Made by a program: the position numbers and the translations under genes
Notes under the pieces: model-generated
What the model was told of the DNA's origin: nothing
Seen by the model: the letters and a program-made list of their open reading frames with translations, nothing else
Databases searched by the model: none
Shown: positions 8,337 to 17,700 of the stretch, piece after piece
Position numbering within the stretch: position 1 is the stretch's first letter
Layout: every line of letters starts with the position of its first letter
Assembly: GCF_036325985.1 (NCBI RefSeq)
Contig: NZ_JAUHLI010000012.1
Span: 62,001-126,000, forward strand
DNA: 64,000 nt
Source of the DNA: Alkalimonas cellulosilytica
Lineage (GTDB): Bacteria > Pseudomonadota > Gammaproteobacteria > Enterobacterales > Alteromonadaceae
Reading direction: 5' to 3'

Positions 8337-9953
8337 ATGTCTGATCTAAAACGATGGGAGCCGGAAAACGACACCTTCTGGCAGCAAGAAGGCAACCGCA
8401 TCGCCACCCGCAACCTTTGGATTTCCATTCCAAGTTTACTCTGTGGTTTCGCGGTCTGGATGATGTGGAGCATTATCAGTGTGCAGATGCTTAATTTAGG
8501 GTTTCCCTATTCGGCATCGGAGCTTTTTACCCTAGCCGCTATTGCCGGTCTTAGCGGGGCAACCCTGCGTATTCCGGCCAGCTTTTTCGTCCGGCTCTGC
8601 GGCGGGCGTTACACCATATTTTTAACCACCAGCTTGTTGATGATCCCGGCCTTTGGCACGGGCATGGCGCTGCAGGATCCCAATACCCCACTCTGGGTGT
8701 TTCAACTGATGGCCTTGCTGTCTGGTATTGGCGGCGGTAACTTTGCTGCCTCGATGTCCAACATCAGCTTTTTCTACCCGAAGAAAAAACAGGGCCTGGC
8801 GCTTGGCATGAATGCCGGTCTTGGTAACTTCGGCGTCACCACCATGCAGATCCTGATCCCACTCTTTATGACCTTTGGTGCCTTTACTTTAGTGGGCGGC
8901 GGTGAACCCATGATACTGCAAAAAGCCAGTGGTACCCTGATTGGCAGTATCCCAGCAGGCAGTGAGACCTGGGTGCAAAACGCTGGCTTTTTGTGGTTGT
9001 TGCTGCTGATTCCACTGGCATTTGCCATCTGGTTTGGCATGAACAACATTCACACCGAGGAAGTGACCCCCAAACTACCCAGCGCAGTTGGCTCTTTTTC
9101 TATACAACTGGCGATGTATGGCATTGGTCTGGCAACGTCGGTACTGGGTTTGTGGCTGATTTTACCTGAGTCGGCCAATGGCTCTGGCTTTAGTATTCCT
9201 AAAGAGCTGGTGCTGGTTTTGGTGCCTTTGGCCACCGTGATGGCGCTGAAATTCCTACCCGGTGCCATTCGTGCCAGCCTGGAGCGACAATACCGAATCT
9301 TCAATAACAAGCACACCTGGGTGATGAGCGTGCTGTATGTGATGACCTTTGGCTCCTTTATTGGCTTTGCCGCTGCCCTGCCGCTGTCGATTCAGGTGAT
9401 ATTTGGCTATAGCCACATCCTGGTCGATGGTGTGATGACGCACAACACGCCCAATCCGAATGGCCCGAGCGCCCTGACCTATGCCTGGATAGCCCCCTTT
9501 ATTGGCGCCTTGATTCGCCCGGTTGGTGGCTGGATTTCGGATCGCTTAGGTGGAGCTCTGGTGACCCAAGTCTGTGCGGTGGTGATGGTGATAGCTGCGC
9601 TCGGTGCCGCCTACTTTATGCAGCAGGCCTATCAGTCGGCCACCCCAGAGCAGTACTTTATGCCGTTCTTTCTGCTGTTCTTGCTGTTGTTTGCGGCCAG
9701 CGGTATTGGCAATGCCTCTACTTTTAAAACCATCGCTGTGGTCTTCCCGAAAGAACAAGCCGGCCCGGTGCTGGGCTGGACCTCGGCAGTGGCTGCCTAT
9801 GGTGCCTTCTACATTCCTCAGGTCTTTGGTGAACAAATCAAAGCGGCAACGCCAGAATACGCCATGATCGGTTTTGCCGTGTTCTACGCGCTATGCCTGG
9901 TGCTGAACTGGTTTTACTACCTGCGTAAATCCGGTGAGTTTTACAACCCGTGA
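8337..9953 (+). CDS. narK: NarK-type nitrate/nitrite transporter
   Basis: A 538-residue major facilitator protein. Its N terminus closely follows E. coli NarK (W-EPEND-FWQQEGNRIATRNLWIS), and the nitrate signatures are visible as GNFAASMSNISFFYPK and GMNAGLGNFGVTTMQ. It should move nitrate in and nitrite out at the inner membrane. It is about 75 residues longer than E. coli NarK: the extra part, around residues 245-320, holds two hydrophobic stretches, so 14 rather than 12 membrane segments are likely. The start at 8337 is preferred over an upstream ATG because of its AGGAG. It faces narL and is followed by a strong hairpin. Confidence 0.92.
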   Translation: MSDLKRWEPENDTFWQQEGNRIATRNLWISIPSLLCGFAVWMMWSIISVQMLNLGFPYSASELFTLAAIAGLSGATLRIPASFFVRLCGGRYTIFLTTSLLMIPAFGTGMALQDPNTPLWVFQLMALLSGIGGGNFAASMSNISFFYPKKKQGLALGMNAGLGNFGVTTMQILIPLFMTFGAFTLVGGGEPMILQKASGTLIGSIPAGSETWVQNAGFLWLLLLIPLAFAIWFGMNNIHTEEVTPKLPSAVGSFSIQLAMYGIGLATSVLGLWLILPESANGSGFSIPKELVLVLVPLATVMALKFLPGAIRASLERQYRIFNNKHTWVMSVLYVMTFGSFIGFAAALPLSIQVIFGYSHILVDGVMTHNTPNPNGPSALTYAWIAPFIGALIRPVGGWISDRLGGALVTQVCAVVMVIAALGAAYFMQQAYQSATPEQYFMPFFLLFLLLFAASGIGNASTFKTIAVVFPKEQAGPVLGWTSAVAAYGAFYIPQVFGEQIKAATPEYAMIGFAVFYALCLVLNWFYYLRKSGEFYNP

Positions 9954-9962
9954 TCTCAAGCT

Positions 9963-9986
9963 GGCAGCAGCCTGACGGCTGCTGCC
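9963..9986 (+). terminator. Hairpin after narK
   Basis: Perfect 10-base stem GGCAGCAGCC / GGCTGCTGCC with a TGAC loop, ten bases after the narK stop. No T-run follows, so it may act as an mRNA-stabilising or Rho-linked hairpin rather than a classical terminator. Confidence 0.55.
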
Positions 9987-10102
9987 TATGCGACTTTGGT
10001 CGCAATTTACCTATTTTGGGATGGCGCTTTGCGCTGGATCAAATGGTAACTGCCAAGCCACTCTTATACTGCTGGCTATTTTTTACTCAGCCAAGGTGAT
10101 TT

Positions 10103-12643
10103 GTGGTAGCTCATCTGACCGAATTGTTTGTCAACGCTCAAGAGCCTGAGCCTTGTGTCTCCAAACTGATCAGCAAGCAGCTGATTAGCTGCCCACCCGA
10201 TACACCGGTGCAACAAGCCGCCCGTCTGATGCATCAGCATCAGGTCAGCTGCATTCTGGTGACCGAGTGCAATAAAGTACTGGGTATCTGGACTGAGGCC
10301 GACGCGAAGCGGCTGAACTGCCAACAAATCGATGCTTACAAACAGCCGATTAGCCAGTTGATGACCAGCCCGGTGATTCATGTGTCGGCGGATACCCCCC
10401 TCAATCAGGCGGCCAGCCTGATGCTGCAAAAGCGTATCCGCCGCTTGCTGGTCCTGGATAAAGCACAACGACCGCTTGGCATGCTGACACAAAGCGATAT
10501 CATTCGCCAACAGCGCATTGAGCACTACCTGAGGTTGCGTGATGTTGGCTCCAGCATCTCTAAACCGCCGCTCTGTCTAGCCAGCAGTATGCCACTGAAT
10601 CAGGCGGTTAAAATGATGCACCAGCACAATGCCGAAGCAGCCATCGTCGACTACCCGGATGGTATTGCAGGCATTATTACCGAGCGCGATTTAATCCGGC
10701 TGATTGCCGATGGCAACTGCCATGCGGAGTTATGGCAACTGGCGCAGCGTCCGGTGCTGACGGTAACGGCAGATTGCAGCTTGCTGCAAGCGGTCGACTT
10801 ACTGAAAGAAAAAAACTTCCGCCATATCGCTGTCTGTAACGCCCAGGAGCAGATTTGTGGTTTATTGTCGTTCAGCGATATTTTGATCAATGTTGAATAC
10901 GCCTACGTCGAGCAATTAAAACAGGCACTGCAGCTACGCGATCAGGCGCTGCGCACCTCGGCAGATTACTTAAGGCTGGCACAAAAAGTGATTGATGCAT
11001 CGCTGGATGGCATCATGATTACCAACCTGCATGGCGTGATTGAATCCGTCAACCCCAGCTTCAGCCAGCTCACCGGTTACAGTGCCGAAGAAGCCATTGG
11101 TCAAACCCCTGCTTTGCTGAGTTCCGGTTTACACAATAAAGATTTTTATAAACAATTGTGGGCCACCTTGCTGGAACAAGGTCATTGGCAAGGGGAAATC
11201 TGGAACAAGCGCAAGAATGGTGAGATTTACCCGGAGTGGCTGTCCATTACCGCCATTCGGGGCGAACATGGGGATATCTGCCAGTTTGCGGCTATTTTTA
11301 GCGATATCAGCGAACGCAAGTACCAGGAAAGTAAAATCCATCAACTGGCCTACCTGGACGAGCTCACTGGCCTTGCCAACCGCCGGATGTTCCTGGACCG
11401 GCTAAAATTGGCACTGGCCAATGCTCATCGCCACCAGCACCAGATGGCGGTGCTGTTTCTGGATTTGGATCTGTTTAAGCGCATCAATGACACACTAGGG
11501 CATCAGGCCGGCGATGATGCCTTAAAAGAAGTGGCCAAACGATTGCAAGCCACAGTGCGAGAAGGCGAGTCGGTGGCTCGGCTGGGCGGAGATGAATTCA
11601 CTATTTTGCTACCGGAAATCAACGATATCGGCTCGCTCGAGAGTCTGGCGAAACGCCTGGTCAGTCAATTCGACCTGCCGTTTCGCTTGCAGGAACAGGA
11701 TTTCTTCCTGACTACCAGCATCGGCATCAGCGTCTATCCCAAAGATGCGCAAAGTGCCGACCAGTTAATAAAACATGCCGATGTCGCCATGTATCAGGCG
11801 AAAAATGCCGGTCGCAACCAATACTGTTTCTATCAGGAGAGTGTTGGCCAACAAACCCAGAATGAGTTGAAACTGGAGCAAGCATTGCGCCAGGCCTTGC
11901 AGCAACAGCACTTGGAGGTATTTTACCAGCCCAAGGTTTGCCTGCAAACGCAGCATGTGACCGGGTTGGAAGCTCTGGTTCGCTGGCAACATCGTGAGCA
12001 TGGATTTATTTCCCCGGCCAGTTTCATTCCATTGGCGGAAAAGCTGGGGTTGATTTCACTGCTCAGTGATCAGGTATTGGCACAAGTATGTCGGGATATC
12101 CGGGACTACCAGCTAACCATGCCGGTTGCCATCAATATTTCCGCTCTGCAACTGCTGGAGCCTACTTTTAGTCAACGACTGCAACACCAACTCCAGCAAT
12201 ACCACATTGCTCCCAAATGCATAGAACTGGAACTGACTGAGAGCTGCTTAATTCCTGAGCAGGCAGATGCGACCCTCGCCCTGTTAACTCATTTACGACA
12301 ACAGGGGTTTCGTATTTCCATCGATGACTTTGGCACCGGCTACTCGTCGCTTTCTTACCTGAGGCGTTTGCCGATTGATTGTTTGAAAATCGACCGTAGC
12401 TTCGTGGATGAACTGCCAGACAACAGCGAAGACGCGCAAATTGCTCAGGCCATTATCGCGATGGCCAAAGCGCTGGGACTGGATGTGATTGCTGAAGGTG
12501 TCGAACACCCGCAACAACAGGCATTTTTATTCAACGCAGGTTGCAGCATGGCGCAGGGCTATTTGTATGCACCAGCGCTTGCGATGCCTGAATTGCATAG
12601 CTGGCTGCACACTACGACCAACAGCGAGACCAGAGCTCATTAA
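10103..12643 (+). CDS. Cyclic-di-GMP turnover protein: 4x CBS - PAS - GGDEF - EAL
   Basis: An 846-residue cytoplasmic signalling protein with no membrane segment. In order: four CBS motifs (two Bateman modules, about residues 15-265), a PAS domain (about 295-410), a GGDEF domain with intact ARLGGDEF near residue 495, and an EAL domain (about 590-840) with EALVRW, NISALQL, ELTESCL, IDDFGTGYSSLSYL and AEGVE, all intact. The inhibitory site five residues before GGDEF reads REGE rather than RxxD. It can therefore make and/or degrade cyclic-di-GMP, with CBS ligands (adenine nucleotides in other families) and the PAS as inputs. A GTG start at 10103 with AAGGTGA upstream is preferred. Its stop overlaps the stop of convergent narX by three bases. 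Confidence 0.9.
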   Translation: MVAHLTELFVNAQEPEPCVSKLISKQLISCPPDTPVQQAARLMHQHQVSCILVTECNKVLGIWTEADAKRLNCQQIDAYKQPISQLMTSPVIHVSADTPLNQAASLMLQKRIRRLLVLDKAQRPLGMLTQSDIIRQQRIEHYLRLRDVGSSISKPPLCLASSMPLNQAVKMMHQHNAEAAIVDYPDGIAGIITERDLIRLIADGNCHAELWQLAQRPVLTVTADCSLLQAVDLLKEKNFRHIAVCNAQEQICGLLSFSDILINVEYAYVEQLKQALQLRDQALRTSADYLRLAQKVIDASLDGIMITNLHGVIESVNPSFSQLTGYSAEEAIGQTPALLSSGLHNKDFYKQLWATLLEQGHWQGEIWNKRKNGEIYPEWLSITAIRGEHGDICQFAAIFSDISERKYQESKIHQLAYLDELTGLANRRMFLDRLKLALANAHRHQHQMAVLFLDLDLFKRINDTLGHQAGDDALKEVAKRLQATVREGESVARLGGDEFTILLPEINDIGSLESLAKRLVSQFDLPFRLQEQDFFLTTSIGISVYPKDAQSADQLIKHADVAMYQAKNAGRNQYCFYQESVGQQTQNELKLEQALRQALQQQHLEVFYQPKVCLQTQHVTGLEALVRWQHREHGFISPASFIPLAEKLGLISLLSDQVLAQVCRDIRDYQLTMPVAINISALQLLEPTFSQRLQHQLQQYHIAPKCIELELTESCLIPEQADATLALLTHLRQQGFRISIDDFGTGYSSLSYLRRLPIDCLKIDRSFVDELPDNSEDAQIAQAIIAMAKALGLDVIAEGVEHPQQQAFLFNAGCSMAQGYLYAPALAMPELHSWLHTTTNSETRAH

Positions 12644-14433
12644 GCACTGGCCAGTTGCGCCATGCACTCAGGTATAAAGCGGAAATACAGACCGGTGCCG
12701 CCTTCAGGTCGGTTTTTTAACTGTAAATTGCCACCAAGCTGCCGGCTGCGCTCCTGCATAATAGCCAGGCCGTAGTGGTTGAGTTTTTCCGGCTGTGCCG
12801 GCAAGCCCACGCCATTATCCTCCAGTCGTAACTCTATCGCTTTGTCTTTGCCCTGACGCAGCTCTATCGACAGCTCTGAGCCCTGGCTGTGATGCACGGC
12901 ATTTTGGCTGGCTTCGCGAATGATCTGCAGCAAGTGAATTTCTTCCGTTGGCGTCAGTGGCAAGTGCTCTAGTTGATAATCCAGCCGGATCCGAAGCGTT
13001 GATTGTTCAGTCAGTTGTTTAACGGTGGTTTGCAAAGCTTGCTGCAACCCTGCTCCATCCACCTTAAGCCGGAAAGTGGTGAGCAGTTCGCGCAGCTGCC
13101 GGTAGGCTGAGCTTAAGCCTTCTTTTAGCTCATCGGCCACATCCTGCAGCATGGCTTTGTTGTCACTGGCCAGGCCTTTATTCAGCCGCGTTACCTGGAT
13201 TTTTAAGTAGGATAAGGATTGTGCCAGAGAGTCGTGCAGCTCACGGGCAATGACCGAGCGCTCCTGCATCAGGGCCAAACGTCGTACCTGCTCCTCTTCG
13301 CCTTTTAAGCTAAGCGCCAGTGCTAATAAATCGGCCACCGATTGCAGCAATTGCTGCTGCCAGTCGTGCAAAGGCTTATCCTTAGCCTGCCGAACCACCA
13401 GCACGCCAAAGTGGTGCTGCTCCCTGTCCAGAGGATAGCGATACACCAGCTGCGCGTGCTCGGTGCGGATATCCTGCCCCTGCGATACACAATCCTGGCA
13501 GTTGGTTTTCACGCAGTGCATGTGTGGATTTTGTTCCGGCTGCACCTGCAAGTAGGGGCTGGAGCCCTGCTCGGTTAACAGGCAGAGCTCGAGTTCATCG
13601 GTTTGAAGAATGGTCTGCAGCTCGGTCACCAGCTCGGAAAAGTCCGCCGAGTGCAGACTGTGCTCACTGATGCTGCGGGCTATATCAAACAAAAACTGCA
13701 AACGGGTGTTGCTGTGCTGTAGCGCTTCGGTTTGCTGCTGCACCCGCTTTTCCAGATTGCCGTACATATAACCGATGGCACCATTCATTTTATTAAAGCT
13801 GTGGGCCAGAGTACCCAGTTCATCTTGCTGCTGCGCTGTGATGCGGTGGGTAAAATCACCCTGCGCAATGCGCCTGGCGCCTTTAATCAGCTCTTGCAAT
13901 GGCTCCTGCACCATCACCCGCAGCCAGTACATCACAACAATGGACAGCAAAATGGTCGCCAGCACTGCCACCACCTGCACGGTGCGAAAGGCCCGCACTT
14001 TTTGCTCGGCATCCTGCTGAATAGCAAGTACCAGCACATCCAGCAAACGGACTTGCTCGGTCAATACGGACTCCAGCTCAGCAATATCGGTTTGTTCGGC
14101 CGCCAGCAACGGTGCCACCGTCTGCCAATGCTGATAAGCGGTATCGTACTTGGTCTGGATCTCTGGCTGGTGCAAAAAACGTTTAAATACCGGATGCTGC
14201 CAACTGCTGTTTAACTGCTGTTTTGCCCCGGCTAAGCGTTCAGGTTCTTGCTGCAATTTCAGCCAGGCCAGCCGGTAACTTTGCATCCGCAAGGAGCCCG
14301 CCACATTGACCGCATGGGCATCGCTGTCGGCTTTATCCGACAACCAGTACGACACCATCATGGTGGTCAGCGCCAGCGTCACGATGCAAGCCAGCGCAAT
14401 GTTGATACGGGTAACGACGGAAAAAGGGCGCAT
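12640..14433 (-). CDS. narX: Nitrate/nitrite sensor histidine kinase NarX
   Basis: A 597-residue membrane kinase. An N-terminal transmembrane segment is followed by the nitrate-binding P-box (residues DAHAVNVAGSLRMQSYRLAW), a periplasmic helical domain, a second transmembrane segment near residue 155, HAMP, a Cys-containing central module (CVKTNCQDC), the HisKA_3 phosphoacceptor His in ARELHDSLAQS, and a C-terminal HATPase domain with DNGVGLP. It senses nitrate and phosphorylates NarL. It is transcribed away from narG across a shared regulatory region and ends convergently against the cyclic-di-GMP gene. Confidence 0.93.
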   Translation of the reverse strand: MRPFSVVTRINIALACIVTLALTTMMVSYWLSDKADSDAHAVNVAGSLRMQSYRLAWLKLQQEPERLAGAKQQLNSSWQHPVFKRFLHQPEIQTKYDTAYQHWQTVAPLLAAEQTDIAELESVLTEQVRLLDVLVLAIQQDAEQKVRAFRTVQVVAVLATILLSIVVMYWLRVMVQEPLQELIKGARRIAQGDFTHRITAQQQDELGTLAHSFNKMNGAIGYMYGNLEKRVQQQTEALQHSNTRLQFLFDIARSISEHSLHSADFSELVTELQTILQTDELELCLLTEQGSSPYLQVQPEQNPHMHCVKTNCQDCVSQGQDIRTEHAQLVYRYPLDREQHHFGVLVVRQAKDKPLHDWQQQLLQSVADLLALALSLKGEEEQVRRLALMQERSVIARELHDSLAQSLSYLKIQVTRLNKGLASDNKAMLQDVADELKEGLSSAYRQLRELLTTFRLKVDGAGLQQALQTTVKQLTEQSTLRIRLDYQLEHLPLTPTEEIHLLQIIREASQNAVHHSQGSELSIELRQGKDKAIELRLEDNGVGLPAQPEKLNHYGLAIMQERSRQLGGNLQLKNRPEGGTGLYFRFIPECMAQLASA

Positions 14434-14520
14434 AGTATCTCCAATGCGAATTCATCTAAGCATAACCTGAAAAGCAGCAGCATGCAGCCGCGATTGTTCC
14501 TGCAGCCGGCACAATCGAGC

Positions 14521-14566
14521 TACCCCCTTTGCCCCGCCCAGGTGAGCGCGCCACACCAAGGGGGTA
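14521..14566. promoter_or_regulatory. NarL-type inverted heptamers upstream of narG/narX
   Basis: TACCCCCTT at 14521-14529 and its exact reverse complement AAGGGGGTA at 14558-14566 form a 9-base inverted repeat separated by 28 bases. The arms contain TACCCCC, one base off the NarL heptamer TACYYMT. Their place between narX and narG suggests upstream NarL binding; no footprint can be shown here. Confidence 0.5.
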
Positions 14567-14617
14567 GTTCCGTGATTTCAGCCCCAGCATTTTCAGGCAT
14601 TTAGCCCCAAAATACAC

Positions 14618-14633
14618 TACCACTTAGTGGGTA
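14618..14633. promoter_or_regulatory. 7-2-7 NarL/NarP-like site
   Basis: TACCACT-TA-GTGGGTA is a near-perfect 7-2-7 inverted repeat, the geometry bound by NarL and NarP dimers. Each half has one mismatch to the consensus. It sits about 45 bases upstream of the FNR box. Confidence 0.55.
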
Positions 14634-14671
14634 TTACCCTTCTTAATCAGTAAGTTAGCTCAGTGGAAGCC

Positions 14672-14712
14672 TTGATCCAAATCAAGCATCATTAAGCGGT
14701 TCTTTCTATGAT
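14672..14712 (+). promoter_or_regulatory. FNR-dependent narGHJI promoter
   Basis: A perfect FNR/ANR box TTGAT-CCAA-ATCAA at 14672-14685 is followed by a -10 element TATGAT at 14707-14712. The box centre at 14678.5 places a start site near 14720 at exactly -41.5, the class II FNR geometry, giving a leader of about 50 bases before narG. The site would switch the operon on when oxygen is absent. Confidence 0.85.
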
Positions 14713-14770
14713 GTGCCTACTGAATAAGTAAAAACCGTCTGTTCATGCAGGACAAGACCAGGAGTGTACG

Positions 14771-17700
14771 ATGAGTCACCTACTCGACAAACTGCGCTAT
14801 TTTACTGCGCGCAAAGAGCCCTTCTCCGACGGGCATGGCGTTACCACCGATCAGGACCGCAGCTGGGAGCAAGGCTACCGCCAGCGCTGGCAGCACGACA
14901 AAGTGGTGCGCTCGACCCACGGCGTCAACTGCACCGGCTCGTGCAGCTGGAAAATTTACGTCAAAGATGGCCTGGTCACCTGGGAAACCCAGCAGACCGA
15001 TTACCCACGCACCCGGCCGGATTTACCAAACCATGAGCCACGCGGCTGTCCGCGGGGTGCCAGTTACTCCTGGTACATCTACAGTGCCAACCGCTTAAAG
15101 TACCCCAAGATGCGTGGCCAGCTGATGAAGCTGTGGCGCGAAGCCAAAGCGCAGCACAGCGATCCGGTTAAAGCCTGGGAGTCCATCATCAGCGATCCGG
15201 TCAAAGCCAAAAGCTACAAAGAGCGTCGCGGCCTGGGTGGTTTTGTCCGCGCCAGCTGGGATGAGGTGAACGAGCTGATAGCCGCTTCCAACACCTACAC
15301 CGCCAAAACCTATGGCCCGGATCGCATCACCGGCTTCTCGCCCATTCCGGCGATGTCGATGGTGTCCTACGCCGCCGGTGCCCGTTACTTATCCTTGATT
15401 GGCGGCAATTGCTTAAGCTTCTACGACTGGTACTGCGACCTGCCGCCGGCTTCGCCGCAAATCTGGGGCGAGCAAACCGACGTACCGGAGTCGGCCGACT
15501 GGTACAACTCCAACTACATCATTGTCTGGGGCTCGAACGTACCGCAAACCCGCACCCCGGATGCGCACTTTTTGACTGAAGTACGTTACAAAGGCACCAA
15601 AACCTGCGTTATTACCTCGGACTACTCCGAAGCCTCCAAGTTTGGCGACACCTGGCTGGCCCCGCGTCAGGGCACCGATGCGGCTCTTGCCATGGCCTTT
15701 AGCCATGTGATTTTAAAAGAATTCCACGTCGATAACCCAAGCACTTATTTTACCGACTACATCAAACGCTACACCGACATGCCGATGCTGGTGATGCTGG
15801 AGGATACCGGCAGCCATAAAACCCAGGGGCGTTTCCTGCGGGCGGCCGATTTGGTTGATCAGCTGGGTGAAAGCAACAACCCGGATTGGAAAACCATTGC
15901 CATCAACGCGGCAGATCAGCGTTTGACCAGCCCGAATGGCGCCATTGGCTACCGCTGGGGCGAAGATGCTGCCAAGTGGAACCTGGAGCAAAAAGACCGC
16001 CAGGGTGAGGTTGATTTAATGCTGAGCTTAAAAGATCAGCACGACGAACTGGTTGAAGTCGCCTTCCCTTACTTTGGCGGCGCACCGCACGAGTACCAGT
16101 ACTTCCAGCACACCGAGCACAGCGACCTTCAGCTGCGTAAAATTCCAGCCAAGCGGGTGCAACTGGCCGATGGCAGCACCGCTTTAGTGGCTACGGTGTT
16201 TGACATGATGCTGGCGCACTACGGCGTCGACAACGGCCTGGGCGATGACAGCCGCGCCAAGAGCTTTGACGATAACGTGCCGTACACCCCAGCCTGGCAA
16301 GAAGCCATTACCGGCGTCAAACGTGCCGATGTCATTCGCATTGCCCGCGAGTTTGCCCGCACCGCCGATAAAACCCGTGGCCGCTCCATGGTGATTGTCG
16401 GTGCCGCGCTGAACCACTGGTACCACATGGACATGAACTACCGTGGGCTGATTAACATGCTGATGCTGTGTGGCTGTGTGGGCCAAAGCGGCGGCGGCTG
16501 GGCGCACTATGTCGGCCAGGAAAAACTACGGCCACAAACCGGTTGGGCACCACTGGCCTTTGCGCTGGATTGGCAGCGTCCGCCGCGCCATATGAACGGT
16601 ACCTCCTTTTTCTACAACCACTCCAGCCAGTGGCGCTATGAAAAACTGGACATGAGCGAAGTGATTTCGCCACTGGCCAACAAAGACAAGTGGTCTGGCA
16701 GCATTATCGACTTCAACAGCCGTGCCGAACGCATGGGCTGGCTGCCTTCCGCGCCTCAGCTTGGGGTGAACCCACTGGGCCTGGCAGCCGAAGCCAAAGC
16801 TGCCGGTGTGGAGCTAAAAGACTATGTGCTGCAGCAGCTGAAAGATCGCAAAGTCAAGTTTGCCTGCGAGCAGCCAGAAAATCCGCAAAACTTCCCACGC
16901 AATATGTTTATTTGGCGCTCGAACCTGCTGGGCTCCAGCGGCAAAGGCCATGAGTACATGCTGCGCCACCTGCTGGGCACCAAGCATGGTTTGCTGGGGA
17001 AAGATCTGGGCGAGTTTGGCGGCAAGAAACCGGAAGATGTGGAATGGACCGAACAGCCTGCCGAAGGCAAGGTCGATCTGTTCGTGACGTTGGATTTTCG
17101 GATGTCGACTACCTGTCTGTATTCCGACATCGTGTTGCCAACGGCCACCTGGTACGAAAAAGACGACATGAACACCTCGGACATGCACCCCTTTATTCAC
17201 CCGCTGACCGCCGCCATTGACCCGGTGTGGGAAGCGCGCAGTGACTGGGAAATCTTTAAAGGCATTGCCAAAGAGTTCTCCCGCGTCTGTGTGGGCCACC
17301 TGGGCAAAGAAACCGATGTAGTCACCACCCCGATGCACCACGATACCCCGGCCGAGCTGGCGCAACCTTATGGTGTCAAAGCCTGGTGGAAAGGCGAATG
17401 CGAAGCCATTCCGGGGAAAACCATGCCGCACATCAATGTGGTGGAGCGCGATTACCCCAACACCTATGCCCGCTTTACCTCGCTTGGCCCGCTGATGGAA
17501 AACATCGGCAATGGCGGCAAAGGCATTGGCTGGGATACCAAAGAAGAAGTCGAGTTCCTGCGCAAACTGAACCGCACCCACACCGGCGAAGGCATCAATC
17601 AAGGCCTGGCCAAAATTGAGTCGGCGGTCGATGCCTGCGAAGTGATTTTATCGCTGGCACCGGAAACCAATGGCCATGTGGCGGTAAAAGCCTGGGGCGC

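Noticed and set aside
16814..17602. 262-codon frame antisense to narG
   Set aside because: A shadow of high-GC narG codons; no start signal or protein-like motif.
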